From positions 1-20,000 of the forward strand of contig WBZZ01004804.1 of the NCBI GenBank assembly GCA_019918135.1: DNA of 20,000 nucleotides, written 5' to 3'. This DNA comes from Paulinella micropora (taxonomy: Eukaryota; Cercozoa; Imbricatea; Euglyphida; Paulinellidae). Each line of letters begins with the position of its first letter. Positions within the stretch are counted from its first letter, which is position 1. Positions 1 through 7,871 of the stretch are shown here, in pieces. The notes under the pieces were generated by a model. The model had not been told where the DNA came from, made no database searches, and saw only the letters and a program-made list of their open reading frames with translations. The position numbers were made by a program, and so were the translations under genes.

Positions 1-1168
1 CAGTGATGAAGAGGTGCTTGAGGCACTAAAAAGTCATATATCCGAAATATGCTATTATGTATCCTAATTTGAACAGTAAAAGACAAAGACTTTCTGAGGT
101 GAGAAAAAAAGCAATAGAGCCTCATCAAAGTGAAAAAGTATATGAAATGAGCAAACTTGATAAGTATTTTAATCTGAATGAAGACGAGCGGATTGATATC
201 GTTGAGGGGTATAAGAAAGATGTCAAAGCCAAAAATGAACAAAAAATACAGATTGATGCCCGTGAATGTAATGGCTAAAATGAATGATATGATTTTAAGT
301 AATGACCCTTATCTAAAACTGCTTGCTTTGATGATAGCAATTGGAGCAATTTACTGTTGAAATATTTGATAAAAACACATACGAGTTGATACCAGATAAA
401 CCTTCTTGGTTGAGGGTAAATAACCTAGCAAAGAAAAGAGAAGGACAAGAAAAGAATTGGACCGAGAGACCTGTCGTCCTTTTTACCCCCCAGTTCGTAA
501 TAGAAAAAGTAAATTCAATGAGAAACCACTTTAAGAAAAAAGGAGCAGTTATCATCAACAACGAGGGTGTGCTTGATAAACAAAAGAATAATGAACTAAA
601 CAAAAGAATTATCAAAATCTTCCCTTGGCTATCGGAATACACACAGAAAAGTAGTATGTTGCGGAAAATATATGCTAGTTTATTGTATAGTAACTTTGCT
701 AATCCAAAATTAGAGAATTTTAATACATGGGTTTCAAATGTGCTTGGACATGGTGATATGCTTACTAGTTTTAGTTATTCGTGGGTGAATGTGTTAGATC
801 CTTCTGAAATAAAAGCAGAAGGAATCAAAACAGAATTAGAGGAGTTAAGAAGGAAAATAGATTTATGTCTGAATTTAAATAATATCAATGAAATTGAAAG
901 CGAAACGGCCACGGCAGAAAGCAAATACAAACCATTAGGAAAAAAAGCGAGCAGAGATGATAGGTATAAATTGCTTAAGCAGATATGGGATGATCACGGG
1001 GGAAGAATAACAAATACTAAACTACGACAATTAAGCGGGATTGGAGCCGTTATTGTTAATGAGTTTATCAAAGAGAAAAAAGGATCAAAACCACAAGAAG
1101 AAACCGCGACAGAGGAACCAAAAGCACCAGTGCGACGGAGTGCGAGATTACTTAAACAAAAAGATTAA
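1..1168 (+). CDS. Tyrosine recombinase, telomere-resolvase-like (5' partial, frame broken)
   Basis: A DNA breaking-and-joining enzyme that would either integrate the viral genome or resolve its ends. The longest open piece (341-1168) has an Arg-Lys pair in a helix (residues 108-109), then LGH (135-137), then SYSWV with candidate nucleophile Tyr146: the C-terminal catalytic order of tyrosine recombinases. A Lys-rich stretch (30-40) could hold the catalytic Lys. Residues about 195-250 look like a winged-helix DNA-binding tail, followed by a charged end. Upstream pieces lie in other frames: 2-67, 57-278 and 178-360. The third ends with a helix (DPYLKLLALMIAIG) that normally precedes the first catalytic Arg, and the frame breaks just there. 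Three breaks lie within the first 360 bases; the gene begins left of the window. Its stop overlaps that of the convergent gene. The recombinase class is well supported; assignment to telomere resolvases rather than ordinary integrases is inference. Confidence 0.68.
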
Positions 1169-1440
1169 TACTTAACAACGATTAAAGGAGGTTCGCGATA
1201 TTTTGCCCCAATATTGGACTCTCGTCTGTAGCAATTAATAGAACAGATCGTGAAAAACTGGACACCATCGACATTATCAATATCAACTGCTATAATAGGC
1301 GGATGCGACTGGAATGTGCTAGACAAACCACATATATTACAAAATTATTTTTTGTAATTTTGCTGGGACATTTCTGAATAAGCAAATGTCCTTATGTGTC
1401 CAACTATATCACTTGGGAGTTCTCGTATTATCAATGGCAT
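1165..1440 (-). CDS. Small zinc-binding, F-box-like protein with one internal stop
   Basis: I do not recognise the family. The frame is open from ATG at 1440 to TAA at 1167-1165 (92 codons) apart from one TAA at 1347-1345 (codon 32). The N-terminus has LPSDIVGHIRTF, which resembles the core of an F-box helix. After the stop come FCNICG and, later, CSINC, a CxxC plus CxxxC pattern expected of a zinc site. Coding is supported by protein-like composition on both sides of the stop, by the start lying directly beside a TATA-rich promoter shared with the gene at 1465, and by a stop that overlaps the recombinase stop by 3 bases. The internal TAA may be a nonsense change or a sequencing error; an F-box role in ubiquitin ligase recruitment is only a guess. 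Confidence 0.55.
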
Positions 1441-1464
1441 ATTTTATATTTTATATAATATAAA
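1441..1464. promoter_or_regulatory. Bidirectional AT-only promoter
   Basis: The 24 bases between the divergent ATGs at 1440 (-) and 1465 (+) are nearly all A/T. TATAATATA lies at 1454-1462, two bases before the plus-strand ATG, and a similar TATTATATAAAATATA reads toward the minus-strand ATG. This matches the element before other genes here. Confidence 0.55.
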
Positions 1465-2669
1465 ATGAATTTGTTTGGTCAAACGACGGATACATCATCA
1501 TCAACGACAACGACTAACACAATAAAAGATGCTTTACCTACAACGGCCTTTGGAGAATTACGAACTGCTACTCTGTCGCCAGTATTACAAAATGTCTTGA
1601 CATATGGCATTAATATGCGGTTTTTTGACAAAACAGAAACAAATGGCGGGGTGGTATCATCTGCTAATTCAATGGCGGTTTTAACAACATCGGCCTTAGG
1701 TAATTCAACCGCACAGATCACGACTATTGAAAGAGCAAAATATAGAAGCGGGATGGGATTAGTTGCTAGATTTTCGGCTATGTTTCCTTCATCCATTTCG
1801 GCAGATAGTTTCAATTGCGAGGCATAGGCACACCAGCAGACAATTTATGCTTTAGACAATCAAACTTAGGAATGTCAGTCGTAAGAACGGCGGGGAGTGT
1901 AGAAAATGTGGTCAGTCAATATGCTTGGAATGTTGATAAATGTAATAATACTGGAAGTTTTCCGACAATTGATTTTACTAAATTGAATGTGTTTGAAATA
2001 GTCGTCCAATATCTGGGTAGCGGTCAGATTAGATTTAAAATAGAAAATCCACGAACTGGGCGAATGGAAACAATTCATTCAATTCAATATGCGAGCACTG
2101 CTACCACTCCATCATTAGATCAGGCGGCATTCGCCTTGTATGCGAAGGCGTATTCATCTAGTCTTGAATCAGTTGTAATGAAAACAGCAAGCATGTTTTT
2201 AGCGGTTGAAGGGAAAATTGATCGGACTATTGCTATAACTAATTCATATGATACGGTTAAAAGTGTATCAACAGAACTGGCCATATTTACCATCAGAAAT
2301 CGTGCCACATTTAACAGCAAAACAAACTATAACATAATCTACTTTGAGAATTTATGTATTAGCAATTCAGACACTAAAACATGTATCGCGAGAATTGTTC
2401 TTAATGCTACATTAGGAGGATCGCCTTCTTATTCTAATTTGGACACCGCCACATCATTGGCCGAAGTAGATACGGCAGGAACTACAAGAACGGGCGGAAG
2501 TGTGATATTTACATATGTGTTGTCTGGAGGTTCGTCTATATACATTGATTTGTCTCATTATAATATCAAGATAGGACCAAGTAAGACATTTACTGTATCC
2601 GCACAAGTGACGAGTGGTGGAACTGCGAATGTTTATATTTCTGTTAATTTTATTGAAGACCAAATTTAA
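1465..2669 (+). CDS. Fibre-like virion protein (one frameshift)
   Basis: Probably a virion surface or fibre protein of the type shared by giant viruses, PLVs and tailed phages. The first piece (1465-1827) starts MNLFGQT, has a Ser/Thr-rich linker, and ends in a beta-rich segment (RSGMGLVARFSAMF). The second piece (from about 1815) continues with RGIGT, an AWNVDKCN-type segment, LDFTK-like and QIRFKIENP strands; this series is typical of the family's shared beta domain. The frame break lies at about 1808-1815 in a T run; one more T would keep the frame. The full product is about 400 residues. TATAATATA stands two bases before the ATG. Its N-terminal MN-x-F-G peptide recurs in the gene at 16086. 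The receptor or partner is unknown. Confidence 0.7.
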
Positions 2670-2694
2670 ACAAAAAAGAATACTTTATTTATGC

Positions 2695-2922
2695 TTATTT
2701 ATCAACTTTTTTTTCTATCTCTATGGAGGTTTTCTTCAACCATCCAAAATCTTTATCCTTTGTTAATTCTTCTGTTATAGGTGCGTGATCTTTCTTCAAA
2801 TATTTGAAGAATTGATCAATATTGGCACCGCAGGGGATTTGTTGTTTATGTTGTTGTTGTCGCCGTAGGTTGATATTTTTGATCAGAACAAATAGTATAT
2901 CTAAATTTTCTATGAATGTCAT
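2695..2922 (-). CDS. Small protein of unknown function
   Basis: 75 residues, family not recognised. The N-terminus is hydrophobic (FIENLDILFVLI), then a Gln-rich basic stretch (RRQQQHKQQ), then a charged amphipathic C-terminal half with KDFGWLKK and a lysine-rich end. It is convergent with the fibre gene ending at 2669, leaving only 25 AT-rich bases between the stops. ATATAAGAAATA precedes the ATG, a weaker form of the promoter element used elsewhere. Likely real because it fills an otherwise empty interval in a compact genome, but no homology is visible to me. Confidence 0.5.
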   Translation of the reverse strand: MTFIENLDILFVLIKNINLRRQQQHKQQIPCGANIDQFFKYLKKDHAPITEELTKDKDFGWLKKTSIEIEKKVDK

Positions 2923-2967
2923 TATTTCTTATATTTCATAAACCAATTGGACTTCTTTTATGATTAC

Positions 2968-3475
2968 TTATTCTATAATATTTTTTTTTGTTTCTATATT
3001 TTTTAAATAATACTCCTTCCTTTGTTGTGCTATATGATCTTTTTTTCTTGATAATAATCTTTCCTTTGTTGTGCTATTATATCTTTATTTTCTTCATAAT
3101 ATTCTTTCATCTGTTGTGCTATACGATCTTTATTGTCCTCACGATATCGTTTTAACTTGTCTTTATTATCTTCACAATATTTTTTGTTGGTTCTACCTGC
3201 TACTCGCTTATTCACACACTTTTCTGTAACTCTAATAATTTCTCCTTCTCGTTTATCCGATTGCATCTTATTTTCGCACGAATATTCTTCAACTAGTTGA
3301 ACATACGCATCACCATATTTAACTATTTCAAAAGAAGATACATAATAATGAGTACCATTCATCCAACATTTATAACTTTGTTTATGTGTATACAATCGTT
3401 TATACAACCGATATAGACTTGATCAGTTTGATGTGATCTAAGACTATATATTTTTCCTTGTTTATAGTCTGGCAT
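2968..3475 (-). CDS. GIY-YIG-like protein with C-terminal coiled repeats (two frameshifts)
   Basis: Resembles the small GIY-YIG-like proteins common in algal giant viruses and PLVs; the GIY-YIG fold is a nuclease fold, but activity here is unproven. From ATG at 3475 the protein reads MPDYKQGKIYSLRS, then QVYIG (the KIY...VYIG pair). The frame then breaks near 3405-3415 and resumes in the 3407-3030 frame with SSFEIVKYGDAYVQLVEEY, REGEIIR and CVNKRVAGRT, all hallmarks of this family. The C-terminus is about four copies of a 15-16 residue unit of the form YYEENKDxIAQQRK. A second break lies in a run of seven T (3040-3046); eight would extend the repeats to TAA at 2970-2968. The ORF from 3407 alone misses the GIY-YIG start. 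Confidence 0.68.
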
Positions 3476-3504
3476 TATCGCTTTTTATCTTTACATATAT
3501 TTTA

Positions 3505-4352
3505 TCATACCTTTAAGATATAATTAAAAAATAAATGTTTTTGTTGTTTTTTTTCATAAGCATGATACACCTTTAAGAGAATTGAAACTTCAAAATTGAC
3601 AGGACATTCAAGCACATCTCCATTCGCATTTCTAATGACAATATCAATAGATCTTAAACTTTTCGTTGTATTAAATGGCACATAATCAGCAACATCATTA
3701 GAACTCTCAAAGTAGCACTGGACTCCATAGGGCTTATCTAAATTATATTTACCAACGACAGAAAAATTACCATTGCTTCAACTAAACCAGCCTGGTTCAA
3801 TGCACGACTATGAATATAAACGGCCGTTTCACTGATTAGATTCACAATAGACTGCATTGTGCTACTCGCCGAGGCCGAGATATCAGCAGTTAGTCCTATT
3901 TTGTCTCTAATCGTGCTATTATCGTAATCAAAAGCATACGTATCACCAGTGAAAGCGAAATTCAATTTATTAACGGAGTTCAAAGTTATAACTACGGAGT
4001 TAGGGGTAATTGCTGAATTAATCGCAGTTTGAAGGGCGGTAATAAATGTATCGATGGTGTATTGATTTTCTGTTACGATTGCCGTTTTTGTAGCGGATCC
4101 AGTTGTTTTAATCAATGTAAGAGTGTTGGCATAACTCGATATGTTTGGGAAAACATTTGGAATGGATGTACTCTTTACGACATAAGCACTGATTATATCA
4201 ATATTACGACCAGTTGCTGGTAGATCAACAACGAAACGGCCATTGTGAGTAGAAGCTGATTTGGATTCTGTTTTATCACTTGAGGAGACACGAAGAAGGA
4301 TTTTTTTTTTCGTTCGCTTTTCGTCTTCAAGATTAGAGATCGTAAATGACAT
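3505..4352 (-). CDS. Minor capsid (penton-like) protein, one frameshift
   Basis: Probably the single-jelly-roll penton protein that closes the fivefold vertices. Evidence: it lies immediately downstream of the major capsid gene on the same strand, its size (about 280 residues across the break) fits, and it has the beta-rich N-terminus usual for PLV minor capsid proteins: a basic start, KKILLRVSSSD, then GRFVVDLPATGRNIDIISAYVVKSTSIPNVFPNI. The first piece ends at 3738. Near 3780 the frame changes by one base (an A lost from a short A run would explain it), and the second frame stays open and protein-like to TGA at 3507-3505, including a CYFESSNDVADYVPF stretch and a FEVSILLKVYHAYE end. A 10-T run at 4301-4310 is in frame. 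TATAATATA precedes the ATG. Assignment rests on context and fold-like pattern, not a diagnostic motif. Confidence 0.65.
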
Positions 4353-4355
4353 TGC

Positions 4356-4374
4356 TATATTATAAAATAATATA
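4356..4374. terminator. AT hairpin between capsid genes
   Basis: Perfect 8-base inverted repeat TATATTAT/ATAATATA with a 3-base loop, 18 bases past the major capsid stop and 3 bases before the penton ATG. It could form a 3'-end hairpin, as used in Mimivirus-type transcripts, and it also contains the penton TATAATATA promoter element (4356-4364 on the minus strand). Confidence 0.45.
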
Positions 4375-4392
4375 TTTTAATTTTTAATTTTT

Positions 4393-5820
4393 TTATTGTT
4401 TTACAACACATCTGCTAGGATAAATAGAAGCAACTTTGACATATTTCAACCAAGCACTGATAGCACGAGTAGCATTATAATTTGCGGCATAACGAAGAGT
4501 GACTTCCGCAGATCGTGAGTTATGAACCGCTAGACCAGATGCTCCAATGTGTGGCGATTGGTTGAGTGTTTGGATAATGGTAGCAAATCCTCCATTTGTA
4601 GCAGTAGTGGCAAGTCCGGCAGAATACCACTGGCGGAAGTTTTCAAGAGAAACAGACGAAGACATGTAAGCATCACGAATGCCCATAGTCGCTTGGAGAT
4701 TGTTAATATACAATTCAGCACAGCCTCTCTGAACTGCGGCAAGAGTATCGGTGCTTCCTCCGAGTTCCATCTTCTGTTGCGGAGCATACCAATCGCCAAT
4801 ACGGCATTGATATTGTTTATAAGGCATTTGAGCAGTTCCAAGGTTATCAATACTAGCATTATCAGAGAGCACATTTTGAGTGATGATGTACAAGCACTGA
4901 GCACGAGCAACGGCTTTATTTACTTGGAGATTAAAATCATCAGAAGTGCCTGGATTCGCCTTTTGATTGTAATATGTTTCATAAGTGTATGGAAGACCAT
5001 CCTTGCTTCCCATTTGTTCAAGAATATTTCTTTGGACAGCGGGAGCAAGAGAGAATGTCTCCAACATTACAACTGGGTTGTTAATGGTATAAGTGAGAGT
5101 AGTGCCATTAAAACCAGCAGGAACCGTGCCAGTAGTGGTTCCAATAATAGTCAATGCTTCCTGTGGCGGTGCGAATGGCAAGCGAAGCCTCATACCACTA
5201 ATCAGAGATGGAGGAATGAGAGTTTCTTTATTAAACACTCCCGAAAAGTAATGAAGAGGAATACAAACCCTCAAATAATTACCAGTCGCAACACTACCAG
5301 CAGTGGGGTCATTGAGAGCAAAATCAGCAACTGAACTGTCTGTAACACTATCCTTAACTTTCACATCTTCTCTCTGTCCGGCCATCTGTGCATGCCGACA
5401 ATAATCAAAAGGATAATGCCACGGGAGAATATTTCGCACCATTTTGTTCAAATCTTCAATTCGTTCAAGTTCGCTACCATTCTTACTTTCTAGCAAAAAT
5501 CTTTCAAAAATAGCAGTTGCGGGAGTGTTCTGGAAACCAAGAGCACAAGCAACGGCCTTATTATCTCCATCAACGGCTACCAACCCGTCGGCCTTAATGG
5601 CGAATGTTAAATAACAATTTGTTCCATAAACAAAATCAGTGCTTGCCTGTAGTGTAAAAATCATTTCAGTCCCAGACGAACTAGTGTAAGTCTGCTGATC
5701 GGCGAAGTTCTTCTTAAAGATACTTCCCTGCTCAGTGAGTGCTAGATTTGCTGGCAACTCATACCTGAGGTTGTTGAGGGTCATCAACTCCTCAGTTTTT
5801 TTAGAATCCGTTCCTTCCAT
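4393..5820 (-). CDS. Major capsid protein (double jelly-roll)
   Basis: Main shell protein of the icosahedral virion. The intact 475-residue frame matches the size of PLV major capsid proteins. Visible features: a polar N-terminal arm; a first beta barrel with TEMIFTLQASTDFVYGTNCYLTF; ATAIFERFLLESKNGSELERIEDLN and NILPWHYPFDYCRHAQMAGQ, a hydrophobic-acidic pattern frequent in PLV capsids; LRVCIPLHYFSGVF and MRLRLPFAPP strands; and a second barrel toward the C-terminus with GCAELYINNLQA and RQWYSAGL. It is followed by the penton gene and belongs to the minus-strand morphogenesis block. TATAATA lies about 35 bases before the ATG, farther than for the other genes, leaving a longer leader. The frame carries no break. 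The identity comes from family resemblance plus context. Confidence 0.85.
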   Translation of the reverse strand: MEGTDSKKTEELMTLNNLRYELPANLALTEQGSIFKKNFADQQTYTSSSGTEMIFTLQASTDFVYGTNCYLTFAIKADGLVAVDGDNKAVACALGFQNTPATAIFERFLLESKNGSELERIEDLNKMVRNILPWHYPFDYCRHAQMAGQREDVKVKDSVTDSSVADFALNDPTAGSVATGNYLRVCIPLHYFSGVFNKETLIPPSLISGMRLRLPFAPPQEALTIIGTTTGTVPAGFNGTTLTYTINNPVVMLETFSLAPAVQRNILEQMGSKDGLPYTYETYYNQKANPGTSDDFNLQVNKAVARAQCLYIITQNVLSDNASIDNLGTAQMPYKQYQCRIGDWYAPQQKMELGGSTDTLAAVQRGCAELYINNLQATMGIRDAYMSSSVSLENFRQWYSAGLATTATNGGFATIIQTLNQSPHIGASGLAVHNSRSAEVTLRYAANYNATRAISAWLKYVKVASIYPSRCVVKQ

Positions 5821-5883
5821 ATTTTGTTGTCGTGGTTGTAGAAATTACACTGCTTATTATACTAAAAAAAATATAGAATTTAA

Positions 5884-5895
5884 AAATAATTATTT
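5884..5895. terminator. 12-base AT palindrome at a gene end
   Basis: AAATAATTATTT is a perfect palindrome overlapping the stop codon of the 5894-6292 gene, upstream of the major capsid promoter. A candidate 3'-end signal; such AT palindromes can also occur by chance. Confidence 0.3.
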
Positions 5896-6292
5896 ATTCA
5901 CTTGAAACGGATTGTTTAATAATATCAACTGAATTCTGTATATTGTCAAGTCTCGCATCTTGTGGCGAAGTCAATGGAAACTCTCTTGCCTCAGCATTTT
6001 GAACCGCTTTCTTTAAATAAGCCAAACTGCTAACAGCAGTGTCCAAATCAACAACATCAGCATTTTCTTTGTTATCAGAAATGTCTGTTAATGTGTTTTG
6101 AATAGTGCTCTTCTCATGTGAGACAAGATCGCCAAATTCGGTTAATGGTTGATTAACTAATGGGGCACCATGACTACCCCACAATTCAAATTGATTCAAT
6201 TGTAACCCATCACTCGCTGGTCGGTTTGCTTCATTTATCTTATTAATAAAGTCAATCGGTAAACGAATTGAAGCACTTGAGTTTTTAATCAT
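5894..6292 (-). CDS. Unknown 132-residue protein in the capsid block
   Basis: Family not recognised. The N-terminus is MIKNSSASIRLPIDFINKINEANRP, followed by a mixed middle (LNQFELWGSHGAPLVNQPLTEFG) and a largely helical, acidic C-terminal half (residues about 60-130) with regularly spaced hydrophobics (LDTAVSSLAYLKKAVQNAE; LDNIQNSVDIIKQ) that could form a coiled coil. There is no signal peptide or membrane segment. It sits directly upstream of the major capsid gene in transcription order, so a structural or assembly role is likely by context. TTATATA abuts the ATG. Confidence 0.7.
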   Translation of the reverse strand: MIKNSSASIRLPIDFINKINEANRPASDGLQLNQFELWGSHGAPLVNQPLTEFGDLVSHEKSTIQNTLTDISDNKENADVVDLDTAVSSLAYLKKAVQNAEAREFPLTSPQDARLDNIQNSVDIIKQSVSSE

Positions 6293-6297
6293 TATAT

Positions 6298-6313
6298 AAT
6301 AATAATTATTATT
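6298..6313. terminator. 16-base AT palindrome between genes
   Basis: AATAATAATTATTATT is a perfect palindrome 13 bases past the stop of the 6327-6914 gene and 5 bases before the next ATG at 6292. It is a third example of an AT palindrome in a short intergenic gap. Confidence 0.35.
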
Positions 6314-6326
6314 TTATCAATTACCA

Positions 6327-6914
6327 TCAATTATTTTTTTCATAATTTGTAAATTCTTGTGTGTAATTTTTTCCTCTTTCATTTTTCTTTAAATCAGCTA
6401 TGGCTTGATTTATGTCAATGTCATTAGTTTCAGTAACTTTTTTAGTTGGTGGTGGAGTTTCCTTAGAAGCATCTTCTATTGCTTCTATCTTACTTGCTGG
6501 TGTTGTAGTAGTTTGCTTTAGCACAGAAACAGGAGTGGGATTAACAGATTTCGGTAAAGATTGTTCAACCTTCGGTGCTGGAGACATTTCAACAGGTTTC
6601 GCATTTGGTTCAGGAGATGAATTATTTGCTGATTCTATATCTGGTGCCTTTCTTTTCAATGCTTCATCTGGCACTTGATCTGGCTGTCCGCTAGCAATAG
6701 GTTGTCCATTGTTCTTACTTTCTGATTTGATTACTTTTGGTTTTAATTGACACTTAATCTTACCACTCTTAATATCCTCTTCTATCTTCTTCACTGCTAA
6801 GTATTCTGGCGATCCCTTACGAATTGTTACGAATTTTCCTTGTGCATTTTGTTTATGCCAAAGTGCGATCGCCTGATGATAGCAAGTTTTGTATAATTTA
6901 GTTGATTCTGCCAT
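6327..6914 (-). CDS. Unknown protein with basic N-terminal domain and disordered Pro/Lys-rich tail
   Basis: Family not recognised. I place the start at ATG 6914 (MAESTKLYKT) rather than the earlier ATG at 6941, because TATAATATA (6919-6927) lies four bases before 6914 and would be inside the longer frame. The product is about 195 residues. Residues 1-55 form a compact helical module (KTCYHQAIALWHKQNAQGKF, then EYLAVKKIEEDIKSGK). The remainder is low complexity, rich in Pro, Ser, Thr, Lys and Glu, and probably unfolded; a short helical motif near the end contains DINQAIADLKKN. It lies between the ATPase and the capsid genes on one strand, which suggests a role in the virion core or packaging, but nothing in the sequence proves this. 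Confidence 0.7.
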   Translation of the reverse strand: MAESTKLYKTCYHQAIALWHKQNAQGKFVTIRKGSPEYLAVKKIEEDIKSGKIKCQLKPKVIKSESKNNGQPIASGQPDQVPDEALKRKAPDIESANNSSPEPNAKPVEMSPAPKVEQSLPKSVNPTPVSVLKQTTTTPASKIEAIEDASKETPPPTKKVTETNDIDINQAIADLKKNERGKNYTQEFTNYEKNN

Positions 6915-6918
6915 GTCA

Positions 6919-6927
6919 TATATTATA
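6919..6927 (-). promoter_or_regulatory. TATAATATA promoter element
   Basis: Minus-strand TATAATATA four bases before ATG 6914. It decides the start of that gene. Confidence 0.5.
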
Positions 6928-6952
6928 GCGGAAAAAAACATTTAATTTAATT

Positions 6953-7855
6953 TTACAAGTTCGTCATATCTCTATCCTTATTTAATCGTAATATAGTAGA
7001 GAAATTCTTTCCAAACTGGGTTGTTCTATCACTAGCAGTATTGTTAATTGCTAGGAATGAATAAGGTTCTGTCGTAGCATATTTAACAATATTGTAAAAT
7101 TCTTTTTTAGTGAGAAAAGGACTTTCATATTCATTTGCTAGTCTGTCAAGTTCGCTTCTTCTTACTCCATTAAAAATAATCATCCAATGACAATTGATTC
7201 TTATTCTTCGTGGAAGTTGTGTATAACTCTGAGTTGCTACCCAGACTGGCACTTTAGCATGTGTTGAAGCGAAAAACAACTCAGTAAGCACTTCTGATTT
7301 GAGAAAAGTTTTACTCTGTGCGATGTCATCTAATAACAATAATATTTTTGGTGCCTTCTTAAACCCTTTAGTTTTAATCAGTTCTTTTTGTTTAGTTAAT
7401 ATTTCTCTCATTAATTCAGGCTTATCTTCTTTGATTATGTCTTCTTTTTTTAATTTGAGAGTGTCTTCCAAAATAGGGCACGGACTTAAGCAAAAGACGA
7501 CTATTCTATCATAAAATCCTTTCAACATGTTCTTTTTGGCGAGTAGATTACAAATCATAACTGATTTACCTCCACCAGTGCTCGCACATATAACCATAGT
7601 CCCCATTGCTGGCAATATTCCTTCTTTTTGAATAGGAAGCAATTCAACACCGTCTCTTTGTGTTTTAATTGGTTGTATTTCCAAGTCATTCTTAAATTTG
7701 GGCGGTTTTTTGCTATCTAACTCTGTTATTACTGGCCTGTCAACAGTAAATTCCTCGTGTGCTTTTTCTATGTTGGTTTTCTCCAGATTCTGCTTCAAAA
7801 GTGTTTTTCGTGGCAACTTTTTGGCTATTAATCCTTTATGTATTGATCTAGGCAT
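6953..7855 (-). CDS. Genome-packaging ATPase (FtsK/HerA, A32-like)
   Basis: Motor that pumps genomic DNA into the preformed capsid. The intact 300-residue protein has a basic N-terminal extension (1-60), Walker A ASTGGGKS at 91-98 after a hydrophobic strand (GTMVIC), Walker B ILLLLDD at 171-177, and a polar strand end WVATQSY (205-211) that fits the sensor position of FtsK/HerA ATPases. RRIR and RRSE downstream could supply arginine fingers. Length and motif spacing fit the A32-type ATPases of NCLDVs, virophages and PLVs. It lies in the morphogenesis block, 11 bases after the stop of the gene before it in transcription order and 38 bases before the next ATG. CATAATATA stands shortly before its ATG. 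Confidence 0.9.
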   Translation of the reverse strand: MPRSIHKGLIAKKLPRKTLLKQNLEKTNIEKAHEEFTVDRPVITELDSKKPPKFKNDLEIQPIKTQRDGVELLPIQKEGILPAMGTMVICASTGGGKSVMICNLLAKKNMLKGFYDRIVVFCLSPCPILEDTLKLKKEDIIKEDKPELMREILTKQKELIKTKGFKKAPKILLLLDDIAQSKTFLKSEVLTELFFASTHAKVPVWVATQSYTQLPRRIRINCHWMIIFNGVRRSELDRLANEYESPFLTKKEFYNIVKYATTEPYSFLAINNTASDRTTQFGKNFSTILRLNKDRDMTNL

Positions 7856-7862
7856 GTCTTAC

Positions 7863-7871
7863 TATATTATG
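7863..7871 (-). promoter_or_regulatory. Promoter element before the ATPase gene
   Basis: Minus-strand CATAATATA, one base from the TATAATATA consensus, seven bases before the ATG at 7855. It overlaps the 3' end of the preceding gene. Confidence 0.4.

Noticed and set aside
1184..1192. AAAGGAGGT resembling a bacterial ribosome binding site
   Set aside because: It lies inside the C-terminal codons of the minus-strand zinc gene, no start follows at the right distance, and the other genes show no such sites.
3770..3790. Programmed -1 frameshift in the penton-like gene
   Set aside because: The in-phase codons do not form a slippery heptamer and no stable downstream stem is evident; an indel is simpler.
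4549..5334. 261-codon plus-strand frame opposite the major capsid gene
   Set aside because: It is the antisense shadow of a clearly coding gene, with Ser/Arg-rich composition and no family pattern.
6915..6941. Upstream ATG at 6941 as start of the 6327 gene
   Set aside because: The TATAATATA element would lie inside the coding region; the ATG at 6914 fits the spacing seen for other genes.
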